Below, piece after piece: positions 14,777 through 21,460 of a stretch of 29,346 nt of DNA. Origin of the DNA: a virus; the IMG/VR virus record IMGVR_UViG_3300045135_003618, positions 1 through 29,346 of that record; one strand, written 5' to 3'. The translations under genes were made by a program, and so were the position numbers. Each line of letters opens with the position of its first letter. Position 1 is the first letter of the stretch. A model generated the notes under the pieces. It ran no database searches. It saw nothing but the letters and a program-made list of their open reading frames with translations, and had not been told where the DNA came from.

Positions 14777-15166
14777 CAGAAGATCCTTCAAACCCGCTGA
14801 AGCAGTCCTTGAAGCATTGAAGGGGGTTAAGTCACTGCAATGAATAGGAAAAATAAGATCCTTCAAATCTTTCAATCTTTCAAGAGGACCCCTTATCCCT
14901 ATACGCGTACGCGCGCGGTTAAATATTAGGAGAGAGGTACCTACTGAAATATTGAATAATTGAAAGATTATATATTATATATACAAGACAACCACTTATG
15001 GGCGGAAATCTTTCAAGAGACCCCTTTGAAGGTTTTGAAGGATCTGCCGGGCGGCCCGCTCGCCCCGCGCCTGACATGACCAGACCACCCTTCGGGGCCT
15101 GGCGAGACCGCAGCCTTCACCGGCCAGCCTTCTCGCCACGCTCGCCAAAGCGAAGAGGAGGTCTTG
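14777..15166. other. Noncoding, AT-rich, repeat-rich segment: candidate phage replication origin
   Basis: No gene is seen in these 390 bases. Three exact copies of AGATCCTTCAAA occur: plus strand at 14781 and 14856, minus strand at 15034-15045. Further CTTTCAA or TTGAAAG units are at 14868, 14876, 14960 (minus) and 15008. The copies at 14874 and 15006 extend to a shared 20-base text, TCTTTCAAGAG(G)ACCCCTT. Between them lies an AT-only run near 14966-14983 and an alternating purine-pyrimidine tract ATACGCGTACGCGCGCG (14901-14917). Iterons flanking an AT-rich core beside a replication initiator suggest an origin. Confidence 0.6.
14781..15045. repeat. Iteron-like AGATCCTTCAAA family repeats
   Basis: Exact 12-mers at 14781-14792 (+), 14856-14867 (+) and 15034-15045 (-), with shorter TCTTTCAA relatives at 14868, 14876, 15008 (+) and 14960 (-). 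The spread and mixed orientation are like origin iterons. Confidence 0.65.
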
Positions 15167-15655
15167 ATGACCCAATCCGAAAACACCCCGCGCTGCATTC
15201 TGGCGCTTGATCTTGGCACCACGACCGGCTGGGCCCTGCGCGGCTATGACGGTCTGATCACCACCGGAACATCCAGCTTCCGCCCCGGTCGTTTCGATGG
15301 CGGCGGCATGCGCTATCTGCGCTTCACGAACTGGCTAACAGAACTCGACCGCCTGTCCGGTCCGATTAATGCGATTTGGTTCGAGGAAGTGCGCCGTCAC
15401 GCTGGCACCGATGCAAGCCACATCTACGGCGGACTCATGGCGACTTTGACGTCATGGGCTGAATTGCGCGGCGTGCCCTACGAGGGCGTCCCGGTCGGCA
15501 CCATCAAACGCCATGCCACCGGCAAGGGTAACGCATCAAAAGAGGCTATGGTCGCAGCGGCTCGAGCCCGTGGCTACAGTCCAGCGGACGACAACGAGGC
15601 CGACGCAATCGCCATCCTGCATTGGGCCCTTGAGACCCAAGGCGGTGTGGCATGA
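15167..15655 (+). CDS. RuvC-like Holliday junction resolvase (RNase H fold)
   Basis: A 162-residue nuclease of the RuvC/RNase H fold, expected to cut branched DNA during replication, recombination or packaging. The first acidic residue is Asp15 in ILALDLGTTTGWAL. The second is Glu73 or Glu74 in IWFEEVRRHAG, and the last pair is in ADDNEADAIAIL (about Asp142 and Asp146). GKGNASKEAMVAAARARG before the final motif is typical of phage RuvC proteins. The ATG at 15167 has GAGGAGG five bases upstream; the TTG directly before it is less likely. The stop overlaps the next ATG by 4 bases. It is the first gene after the presumed origin region. Confidence 0.88.
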   Translation: MTQSENTPRCILALDLGTTTGWALRGYDGLITTGTSSFRPGRFDGGGMRYLRFTNWLTELDRLSGPINAIWFEEVRRHAGTDASHIYGGLMATLTSWAELRGVPYEGVPVGTIKRHATGKGNASKEAMVAAARARGYSPADDNEADAIAILHWALETQGGVA

Positions 15656-15852
15656 GGCTTTACCCCAAGGGCTATGGCGGCCAGCGCCGCGATCCCGAGC
15701 AGGTCAAGCGGGAGGGTTGGCATGAACAGCATGTGCTGGCCGTGTCGCTCGATGACCCGCGCCTGACCTGGCCTGAACGCGAACTCGTCCGCCAGCTTGG
15801 TGAAAAACTCTATGGCAAACATCCGGCCACGAGGGAGGTGCGCCATGGCTGA
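15652..15852 (+). CDS. Small phage protein of unknown function (66 aa)
   Basis: I do not recognise a family. The sequence is basic with tryptophan-containing segments (RLYPKGYGGQRRDPEQVKRE, GWHEQHVLAVSLDDPRL, WPERELVRQLGEKLYGK). It is accepted as a gene because it overlaps the resolvase stop by 4 bases (ATGA) and the next gene by 8, with no other frame explaining the stretch. Residues 42-57 look helical. It is probably a minor accessory protein of the resolvase/DUF6362 group. Confidence 0.72.
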   Translation: MRLYPKGYGGQRRDPEQVKREGWHEQHVLAVSLDDPRLTWPERELVRQLGEKLYGKHPATREVRHG

Positions 15853-16231
15853 CCGTGTCTGGACCGCCGAGGATGTCGCCGATCATTTCGAGGAAGCGTT
15901 TCGCACCCTGCGAAAGCTGCCGCCGGTAAAGGTGCAGGGCTACTTCAATGCCTGGCCGCAGATCGTGCGGACCGATCGTGAAATCCTCGCGATGGAACCT
16001 GAGCCGATGCGGGTCTGGCCTTCGGCCTCTGCGATCACCCGGTTGGAGCAAACCTTCGATTGGGTGCTGTGGCTTGGCGAGGACGAGCGCCGCTTGATCT
16101 GGTGGCGCGCTGCCCGGCGTCCCTGGAAGGAGATCACCTACGAATTGGGCGTGGATCGCAGCACCGCTTGGCGGCAGCACAAGCTCGCGTTGACCAAGAT
16201 TGCTGCGCGGCTCAATGCTGCAGCTGCATAA
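15845..16231 (+). CDS. DUF6362 family protein, C-terminal helix-turn-helix
   Basis: A 128-residue protein that I recognise as DUF6362: WTAEDVADHFEEAFRTLRKL, then PPVKVQGYFNAWPQIVRTD, a middle LEQTFDWVLWLGEDERRLIW, and a C-terminal PWKEITYELGVDRSTAWRQH that reads as a helix-turn-helix. GGGAGG precedes the ATG at 15845; a longer frame from 15797 has no ribosome site and is rejected. It lies at the end of the early transcript, before the palindrome at 16231 and the terminator at 16294, and ends 407 bases before the methyltransferase. Such proteins often sit near phage late control regions, so a regulator of late genes is possible, but this is inference. Confidence 0.82.
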   Translation: MADRVWTAEDVADHFEEAFRTLRKLPPVKVQGYFNAWPQIVRTDREILAMEPEPMRVWPSASAITRLEQTFDWVLWLGEDERRLIWWRAARRPWKEITYELGVDRSTAWRQHKLALTKIAARLNAAAA

Positions 16232-16246
16232 AGTGTTGCAACACTT
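16231..16246. promoter_or_regulatory. Perfect 16-base palindrome after DUF6362
   Basis: AAGTGTTGCAACACTT is symmetrical over its whole length and is followed by TTCC. A related TTGCAACA is at 16260-16267. It is probably an operator; as a hairpin it would lack a loop, so a terminator is less likely. Confidence 0.5.
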
Positions 16247-16293
16247 TTCCTTTCGACAATTGCAACAAATCCATGCTATGTGAAGCATATGAT

Positions 16294-16330
16294 GGGGAGA
16301 GTACGTCGCGGAGACGTCTCTCCCCGTTTT
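16294..16330 (+). terminator. Strong hairpin terminator closing the early operon
   Basis: GGGGAGAG (16294-16301) pairs with CTCTCCCC (16318-16325). After one unpaired T, ACGTC pairs with GACGT around a GCGGA loop. GTTTT follows. The stem totals 13 base pairs. The T-tract is short but follows at once. Confidence 0.75.
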
Positions 16331-16638
16331 CGTTGGTGGATGCCCCGGTGGCCTCCGGGATCCAGCCAGAATCCAATCGCGTAACCCATTGAAATTGAAC
16401 GGGTCCCTCCTGTTTGTAACCGTATTCGGGGGGGCGAGGCGCGGCATATCGCTAGCGTCAGGGCCGATTTTTTGGGAAGCCACCTCGGCAGGCATCCACC
16501 TGCGGTCCTCTAAAAACCAAAAAAAACAAACCCTTGAAGCCGGATACCCCGGTGGCCTCTGGATCCCTCGCGGAATCCAGGTTGGCCGCTGGTGTCCGGT
16601 GTCCAGGGTATCCACCCCATGCGAGGCACCCTGCGCCC
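16331..16638. other. Noncoding segment with a duplicated 40-base block
   Basis: No gene is supported here. Two near-identical blocks, 16338-16376 and 16542-16581, share CCCCGGTGGCCTC exactly (at 16343 and 16547), then GGATCC and (G)AATCCA, 204 bases apart. GGATACCC at 16542 is mirrored by GGGTATCC at 16606-16613. An A-rich run lies at 16511-16529. The segment lies between the early operon terminator and the methyltransferase gene and may hold its promoter; no clear -35/-10 pair is seen. Confidence 0.5.
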
Positions 16639-17904
16639 ATGACGTTGAGCTTTTCACCGGACCGGATCGAAACCTGGCCGATTGCGCGCCTGCAGCCTTA
16701 CGCGAAGAACGCGAAGGTGCATGGCCCAGACCAGGTCGCGAAGATCGCCGCCAGCATGGCCGAGTTCGGCTGGACCGTGCCCTGCCTCGTCGGCGAGGAC
16801 GGTGAACTGATCGCAGGCCACGGCCGGGTGCTGGCTGCTACGCAGCTCGGACTGACCGACGCGCCGGTAATAGTGCTCGGGCACCTGACCGAGGCGCAGC
16901 GCCGGGCCTATCGTTTGGCTGACAACAAGCTCACAGAGCTTGGAAGCTGGGATGAGGCGCTGCTCTCGGCCGAATTGCAGGAGTTGCTGGCCGAAGATTA
17001 CGACGTGTCACTGATCGGGTTTGACGATAGCGAACTCGATGCCTTGCTTGCGGGCGAAGGCGGGGAGACCGATGACACCGGTGAAACCGAGGATGTGGTT
17101 CCCGAACCGCAGGAAGAGCCGATCAGCCGTCCCGGCGATCTCTGGCTCCTTGGCAACCACCGGCTTCTCTGCGGCGATGCGACCGTTTCCACCGATGTAG
17201 ATCGGCTTTTGGACGGGACGCATGCTGATCTGTGTTTTTGCGATCCACCCTATAACGTCGATTATGCCGGCGGCGCTGGCGCCGAAAAAGCTGGCAAGGG
17301 GCGGCGGATCAAGAACGACGCTCTCGGTGATGCGTTCGGTCAGTTTCTCCAGGACGCCTGTGTGCTGATCAATCTGCACACGCGAGGCGCGGTCTATATC
17401 TGCATGTCCTCGAGCGAATTGCATACCCTGCAGGCGGCGTTCAAGGCGGCGGGCGGACACTGGTCGACCTTCGTGATCTGGGCCAAGGACCGGTTCACAC
17501 TCGGGCGGGCTGATTACCAGCGGCAATACGAGCCGATCCTCTATGGCTGGCCAGAGAGCGCGAAGCGCCATTGGTGCGGTGACCGCGATCAAGGCGATGT
17601 CTGGCAGATCCCGCGACCCCATAAGAACGACCTGCACCCGACCATGAAACCCGTGGCGCTGGTGGAGCGGGCGATCCGCAATTCCAGCCGGCGGGGTGAT
17701 CTTGTTTTTGACCCCTTCGGCGGAAGCGGCACAACGCTGATCGCGGCCGAAACCACGGGGCGTCGGGCGGCGCTCTTGGAACTCGATCCCCGATATGTCG
17801 ACGTGATTGTCCGGCGCTGGCAGCAGTTTACGGGCAAGGAGGCCATACTTGAGGGAGGCGAGCAGACCTTCGATGCCCTGAAATCTCAGCGCGAGGCCGC
17901 ATGA
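16639..17904 (+). CDS. ParB-domain DNA methyltransferase (beta-class N6-adenine/N4-cytosine)
   Basis: A 421-residue fusion. Residues about 10-140 are a ParB N-terminal-like domain (LQPYAKNAKVHG, then GEDGELIAGHGRVLAATQLG, EAQRRAYRLADNKLTELG). Residues about 165-410 are a DNA methyltransferase with DPPYN (motif IV, 202-206) before DPFGGSGTTLIAAE (motif I, from about 358), i.e. the beta-class order. It probably adds methyl groups to adenine-N6 or cytosine-N4 of phage DNA, protecting it from host restriction; the target site cannot be read from the sequence. There is no restriction partner next to it, as usual for orphan phage enzymes. The ATG at 16639 is chosen because domain homology starts there; the upstream open part lies in the repeat region. 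The gene overlaps the next one by 4 bases. Confidence 0.93.
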   Translation: MTLSFSPDRIETWPIARLQPYAKNAKVHGPDQVAKIAASMAEFGWTVPCLVGEDGELIAGHGRVLAATQLGLTDAPVIVLGHLTEAQRRAYRLADNKLTELGSWDEALLSAELQELLAEDYDVSLIGFDDSELDALLAGEGGETDDTGETEDVVPEPQEEPISRPGDLWLLGNHRLLCGDATVSTDVDRLLDGTHADLCFCDPPYNVDYAGGAGAEKAGKGRRIKNDALGDAFGQFLQDACVLINLHTRGAVYICMSSSELHTLQAAFKAAGGHWSTFVIWAKDRFTLGRADYQRQYEPILYGWPESAKRHWCGDRDQGDVWQIPRPHKNDLHPTMKPVALVERAIRNSSRRGDLVFDPFGGSGTTLIAAETTGRRAALLELDPRYVDVIVRRWQQFTGKEAILEGGEQTFDALKSQREAA

Positions 17905-18128
17905 AGCAGTCCCGCCTCATGTCTCTGGCCGAGGCCGTTGCCAACGTGATCGTCGGTTACGGCGTTGCGGTCGTGACGCAGATCCTGATCTTCCCGATCT
18001 TCGGCCTGCAGACGACGCTCGCGCAAAATCTTCAAATGGGCTTGCTGTTCACCGGCGTCAGCATAATCCGCTCGTTCGTGCTTCGGCGGCTCTTCGAGGC
18101 CATTCGGGTGGCAAAACCCGAGGGCTAG
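17901..18128 (+). CDS. Small membrane protein, DUF7220-like (75 aa)
   Basis: A 75-residue protein with two hydrophobic segments, about residues 12-32 (VANVIVGYGVAVVTQILIF) and 40-58 (AQNLQMGLLFTGVSIIRSF), joined by a short loop. It ends in a positively charged tail (RRLFEAIRVAKPEG). It looks like the small inner-membrane DUF7220 proteins found next to phage methyltransferases. It starts by ATGA overlap with the methyltransferase stop. Its stop TAG shares CTAG with the stop of the minus-strand gene at 18125. The function is unknown; with this topology a pinholin-like or exclusion role could be imagined, but no evidence supports it. Confidence 0.82.
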   Translation: MKQSRLMSLAEAVANVIVGYGVAVVTQILIFPIFGLQTTLAQNLQMGLLFTGVSIIRSFVLRRLFEAIRVAKPEG

Positions 18129-18343
18129 ATCAGGCCGAGGTCTTTCAGGCAGCTTGCCGTGTCCATCAGCTGATGGGTCGGAACCTCGATCGTGATGGTG
18201 AAGCTATCGGCGAAAGTTTTTCCGTAGACGCCTCCATCATCCATCAGGGCCATCTCGATCTCTTCAAGGACGACGGTGATGCGGCTGCGGTCGAAGTGTT
18301 CGGGCAGGTTCCGGATGGGGAGCCGAATGCTGGTGGTTTCCAT
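18125..18343 (-). CDS. Small minus-strand protein of unknown function (72 aa)
   Basis: I do not recognise a family. A mixed alpha/beta protein: TTSIRLPIRNLPEHFDRSRI, TVVLEEIEMALMDDG, then TFADSFTITIEVPTHQLMDT and ASCLKDLGLI. The ATG at 18343 has GGAG eight bases upstream, and the longer reading to 18439 is rejected because it would run through the neighbouring gene. It lies 5 bases after the end of the 80-aa minus-strand gene, so the two form a small operon against the direction of all surrounding genes. It ends tail-to-tail with the membrane protein gene, sharing 4 bases of stop codons. Confidence 0.75.
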   Translation of the reverse strand: METTSIRLPIRNLPEHFDRSRITVVLEEIEMALMDDGGVYGKTFADSFTITIEVPTHQLMDTASCLKDLGLI

Positions 18344-18348
18344 GGGGG

Positions 18349-18591
18349 TCACTCCGCGTGCTCGCCTTCCTTGAAGGCGCTGTCGGTGATGCGCTTCAGG
18401 AGCTCGGCGTAATAGTCGAGGTTGCCGACATGTCCCCAATGGACCTCGTCGGGGTGGGTGTAAAAATGCTCTTCGCTCAGCGCCTGTAGGCGCGCGAGCA
18501 TGGTGTCGATCTCTGCCTTTTTCCCGATGAACGCGGTCAAGGCTGCGGTCTGGCTCTGGCGCGGTTCTCGGGTTTGGTTCAGGCGGGTCAT
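18349..18591 (-). CDS. Small minus-strand protein of unknown function (80 aa)
   Basis: A mostly helical protein: QTAALTAFIGKKAEIDTMLA, RLQALSEEHFYTHPDE, VHWGHVGNLDYYAELLKRIT. I recall near-identical text as a conserved hypothetical in Rhodobacteraceae phages and plasmids, but no function is attached. GAGGAG precedes the ATG at 18591. It is the first gene of a two-gene minus-strand operon divergent from the terminase genes. The 113-base gap to TerS must hold promoters for both sides. The opposite orientation suggests expression during lysogeny (inference). Confidence 0.8.
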   Translation of the reverse strand: MTRLNQTREPRQSQTAALTAFIGKKAEIDTMLARLQALSEEHFYTHPDEVHWGHVGNLDYYAELLKRITDSAFKEGEHAE

Positions 18592-18704
18592 GGCGGTGGC
18601 TCCTCAGGCCGATCTTTCATCCGTTTCTGAACCCAGGTTCGCTCTGATGCGGAGGCTTAGCAACGATATAAGAGCATGATTTCGAATGATAATCGGAGCG
18701 CGAC
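18592..18704. promoter_or_regulatory. Divergent gap before the packaging operon (late promoter and possible cos region)
   Basis: These 113 bases lie between the minus-strand pair and TerS. A TATAAG at 18667-18672 could be a -10, with only a weak CTGATG at -35 (18644-18649). GATTTCGAATGATAATC (18679-18695) has partial symmetry. A GpA-type terminase usually cuts cos near here, but no cos can be read by eye. Confidence 0.35.
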
Positions 18705-19265
18705 ATGGAGGGCATGAGCGAGCGGCAATACGCGATCCGTGTTGGCCTTTCGCGTGGCGCGGTCCAGAAAGCCAAGGCATCCGGACGGCTGGTCCTGCAT
18801 GACGATGGCAGCATCGATGCGGTTGCCAGCGATGCCCTGCGCACTCAGGCGACAGACCTGTCAAAAACGCGCAAAACCCCACAGCCGAACCTGAAGCCCG
18901 TTTCCGAGGCGGCGGTCTCCGCCGTCGGCGAAACGCTCCGTGAACAGGGGTTGAGCGCACCGCCGGTGGGCGGCGGCACGACATTTCTGCAGGCGAAGAC
19001 CGCAAACGAGGTGCTGAAAGCACAAGAGCGGCGGATACGGCTGCAAAAGCTCAAGGGCGAGCTGATCGACCGGGCGCGCGCATTGTCGCTGGTGTTTCGG
19101 CTCGCGCGACAGGAACGCGATGTCTGGGTCAACTGGCCGGCTCGTGCGGCAGCCCTCATGGCCGCCGACCTCGGCGTAGAGCCAGCGGCCATGCAGAAGG
19201 TTTTGGAAAAACATGTCCGTGCCCAGCTCGACGATCTCGCCGAGGTCAACCCCGATCTTCGGTGA
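18705..19265 (+). CDS. terS: Terminase small subunit (Nu1-like DNA-packaging protein)
   Basis: A 186-residue DNA-recognition subunit of the packaging motor. The N-terminal helix-turn-helix is MSERQYAIRVGLSRGAVQKA followed by KASGRLVLHDDGSI. Then comes a linker and a long helical part (FLQAKTANEVLKAQERRIRL, QKLKGELIDRARALSLVFRL) and a C-terminal segment (VLEKHVRAQLDDLAEVNPDL) for binding the large subunit. This matches the lambda Nu1-type proteins that are often annotated 'elements of external origin'. GGAG precedes the ATG at 18705. It overlaps the terL start by 53 bases, so the two are tightly coupled. Confidence 0.88.
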   Translation: MEGMSERQYAIRVGLSRGAVQKAKASGRLVLHDDGSIDAVASDALRTQATDLSKTRKTPQPNLKPVSEAAVSAVGETLREQGLSAPPVGGGTTFLQAKTANEVLKAQERRIRLQKLKGELIDRARALSLVFRLARQERDVWVNWPARAAALMAADLGVEPAAMQKVLEKHVRAQLDDLAEVNPDLR

Positions 19266-21231
19266 TGCGCACGCTTCAATTAGCGAAGCGGTAGGCGAAC
19301 AACTTGCCGATTTCGACGGCGCAGCCGAGATCCTGCGCGCCTGGGGTGCTGGCCTTACGCCAGATTCCGATCTCACCGTCTCTGAATGGGCAGACCGGCA
19401 CCGGATGCTGTCGGGGCGGTCGGCCGCAGAACCCGGGCGCTACCGCACAATGCGCACGCCCTATATGCGCGAGATCATGGACCGGCTCAGCCCTGGCGAT
19501 CCAACGCAACGCGTGGTGTTCATGAAGGCCGCACAGGTCGGAGCGACCGAGGCCGGCAACAACTGGATCGGCTTTGCGATCCATCAGGCACCAGGGCCAA
19601 TGTTGGCAGTCCAGCCGACGGTGGAACTCGCCAAACGAAACTCGCGCCAGCGGGTCGACCCGCTGATCGAGGAAAGCCCCGAACTCAGGGAGAAGGTCAA
19701 ACCGGCCCGATCCCGCGACGCGGGCAATACGATGCTGTCCAAGGAATTCGCGGGCGGCATTTTGATCATGACGGGTGCAAACTCGGCGGTCGGACTGCGC
19801 TCAACCCCGGCGCGCTACATCTTCCTTGATGAGGTCGATGCCTATCCGGCCTCGGCTGACGAGGAAGGCGATCCGGTCTCGCTGGCCGAGGCACGGTCGC
19901 TGACATTTGCACACCGGCGCAAAATCCTGCTGGTGTCGACCCCAACGATTCGGGGGCTGAGCCGGATCGAGCGCGAGTTCGAAGCCTCTGATCAACGGCG
20001 CTTTTTCGTGCCATGTCCGCATTGTGACGCAATGCAGTGGCTGAAGTTCGAGCGGCTGCGGTGGCAAAAGGGCCAGCCCGAAACGGCCGAATATCACTGC
20101 GAGGCCTGCGACAGGGCCATCGCAGAGCATCACAAGACGGCGATGCTGGAAGCCGGTGAATGGCGTGCGACCAGCGCATCCGCCGACCCGAAAACCGTGG
20201 GGTATCACCTCTCCGCCCTCTATTCCCCCATAGGCTGGATGAGCTGGACGCAGATCGCCCGGGCCTGGGAGGCAGCGCAGGGCTCGGACGAGGCTATCAA
20301 GGCGTTCCGCAACACGACCCTTGGAGAAACCTGGATCGAAACGGGCGAAGCGCCCGACTGGCAGCGGCTTTATGACCGCCGCGAGACGTGGAAACTCGGG
20401 ACGGTTCCGACGGGCGGGCTCTTCCTGACGGCTGGGGCCGATGTGCAGAAAGACCGGATCGAGGTCGATATCTGGGCCTGGGGGCGCGGTTTTGAGTCCT
20501 GGCTCGTCGATCACGTTGTTATCGAGGGCGGCCCGGATCGGCCCGATGCGTGGTCAGACCTGACAGCGCTTCTGGATCGCAGCTGGCCCCACGAATGCGG
20601 GGCGTATTGCAAGATCGCCCGGCTGGCCATCGACACGGGCTATGAGGCCCCGGCAGTCTATGCCTGGTCACGAAAAGTCGGCTTTGCGCAGGTGGCCCCG
20701 ATAAAAGGGGTCGAAGGGTTCAACCGCTCGAGCCCTGTTTCGGGGCCGACCTTCGTCGATGCGACTGAGCGCGGCAAACGGCTCCGGCGTGGCGCACGGC
20801 TCTGGACGGTGGCAGTCTCGACCTTCAAGGCCGAAACCTACCGCTTCCTGCGGCTGGATCGGCCGACTGACGAGGAACGCGCAGAAGGGGCGGTGTTTCC
20901 ACCGGGAACAATCCACCTGCCGAAATGGGTGGAAACCGAATGGCTGAAACAGGTCGTGGCGGAACAGCTGGTGACGGTCCGCACGAAACGCGGCTTTGCC
21001 AAGCTCGAATGGCAGAAATTGCGGGAACGCAACGAAGCACTTGACTGCCGGGTCTACGCCCGCGCTGCCGCGTGGATCCTCGGCGCGGATCGATGGTCAA
21101 ATGCACGATGGGAAGAATTGGCGGCGCAGTTTGCGGTCGCTGATGCAGGTGGCGCCGTGACCGGAGCAGCGATGCACCCGACCCACAAAGCGCAGGTCCG
21201 CCGCGTCGCGCGGTCAACATATATGGGATGA
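19213..21231 (+). CDS. terL: Phage terminase large subunit, GpA family
   Basis: A 672-residue packaging ATPase/nuclease of the lambda gpA family. The ATPase part has VVFMKAAQVGATEAGNN (Walker-A-like, about residues 103-119), LDEVDAYP as Walker B (about 208) and the LVSTPT coupling motif. A zinc finger-like CPHC...CEAC follows (about 273-300). The nuclease part shows AGADVQKDRIEVDIWAWG and LAIDTGYEAP, with acidic metal-binding residues. The GpA family packages DNA from cos sites, so this phage probably uses a cos mechanism. The start overlaps TerS by 53 bases; the stop overlaps the gpW gene by ATGA. Confidence 0.95.
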   Translation: MSVPSSTISPRSTPIFGDAHASISEAVGEQLADFDGAAEILRAWGAGLTPDSDLTVSEWADRHRMLSGRSAAEPGRYRTMRTPYMREIMDRLSPGDPTQRVVFMKAAQVGATEAGNNWIGFAIHQAPGPMLAVQPTVELAKRNSRQRVDPLIEESPELREKVKPARSRDAGNTMLSKEFAGGILIMTGANSAVGLRSTPARYIFLDEVDAYPASADEEGDPVSLAEARSLTFAHRRKILLVSTPTIRGLSRIEREFEASDQRRFFVPCPHCDAMQWLKFERLRWQKGQPETAEYHCEACDRAIAEHHKTAMLEAGEWRATSASADPKTVGYHLSALYSPIGWMSWTQIARAWEAAQGSDEAIKAFRNTTLGETWIETGEAPDWQRLYDRRETWKLGTVPTGGLFLTAGADVQKDRIEVDIWAWGRGFESWLVDHVVIEGGPDRPDAWSDLTALLDRSWPHECGAYCKIARLAIDTGYEAPAVYAWSRKVGFAQVAPIKGVEGFNRSSPVSGPTFVDATERGKRLRRGARLWTVAVSTFKAETYRFLRLDRPTDEERAEGAVFPPGTIHLPKWVETEWLKQVVAEQLVTVRTKRGFAKLEWQKLRERNEALDCRVYARAAAWILGADRWSNARWEELAAQFAVADAGGAVTGAAMHPTHKAQVRRVARSTYMG

Positions 21232-21455
21232 CGGATAATATGGCGGATCTGGCGACACTGAAACTCCGCCTGGAAAGTCTGACAGCACAACGGGCATCCG
21301 GCGTGGCCCGCGTCAGCTATGACGGCAAGATGGTGGACTATCGCTCCATCGCGGAGATCGACCGGGCAATCGAGGCGCTCGACCGTGAGATCGCTGCGGC
21401 TGAAGGCCGACGGATGGTGCGCCAAGTTCGCATAACAGCGACCAAGGGTCTCTAA
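21228..21455 (+). CDS. gpW-like head-tail joining protein
   Basis: A 75-residue protein of the phage lambda gpW type: ADLATLKLRLESLTAQRASG, then VSYDGKMVDYRSIAEIDRAI, EALDREIAAAEG. gpW sits at the portal ring and joins head and tail. Size, two helices with a short beta hairpin between, and location between terL and portal are as in lambda. The first ATG overlaps the terL stop (ATGA). An in-frame ATG at 21240 (MADLATL) fits family N-termini equally well. Confidence 0.88.
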   Translation: MTDNMADLATLKLRLESLTAQRASGVARVSYDGKMVDYRSIAEIDRAIEALDREIAAAEGRRMVRQVRITATKGL

Positions 21456-21460
21456 CCGAC

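Noticed and set aside
14998-15210. Possible 70-residue gene in the candidate origin region
   Set aside because: No ribosome site; it overlaps the start of the resolvase in another frame, and its text is Pro/Arg-rich without pattern.
15704-16657. Minus-strand open frame of 317 codons across DUF6362 and the noncoding gap
   Set aside because: It runs across a terminator and repeats, and its protein text shows no domain; the plus-strand genes are supported by overlaps and ribosome sites.
16389-16805. Open frame of 138 codons spanning the gap before the methyltransferase
   Set aside because: Its second half is an out-of-frame copy of the methyltransferase start, and the first half lies in duplicated noncoding DNA.
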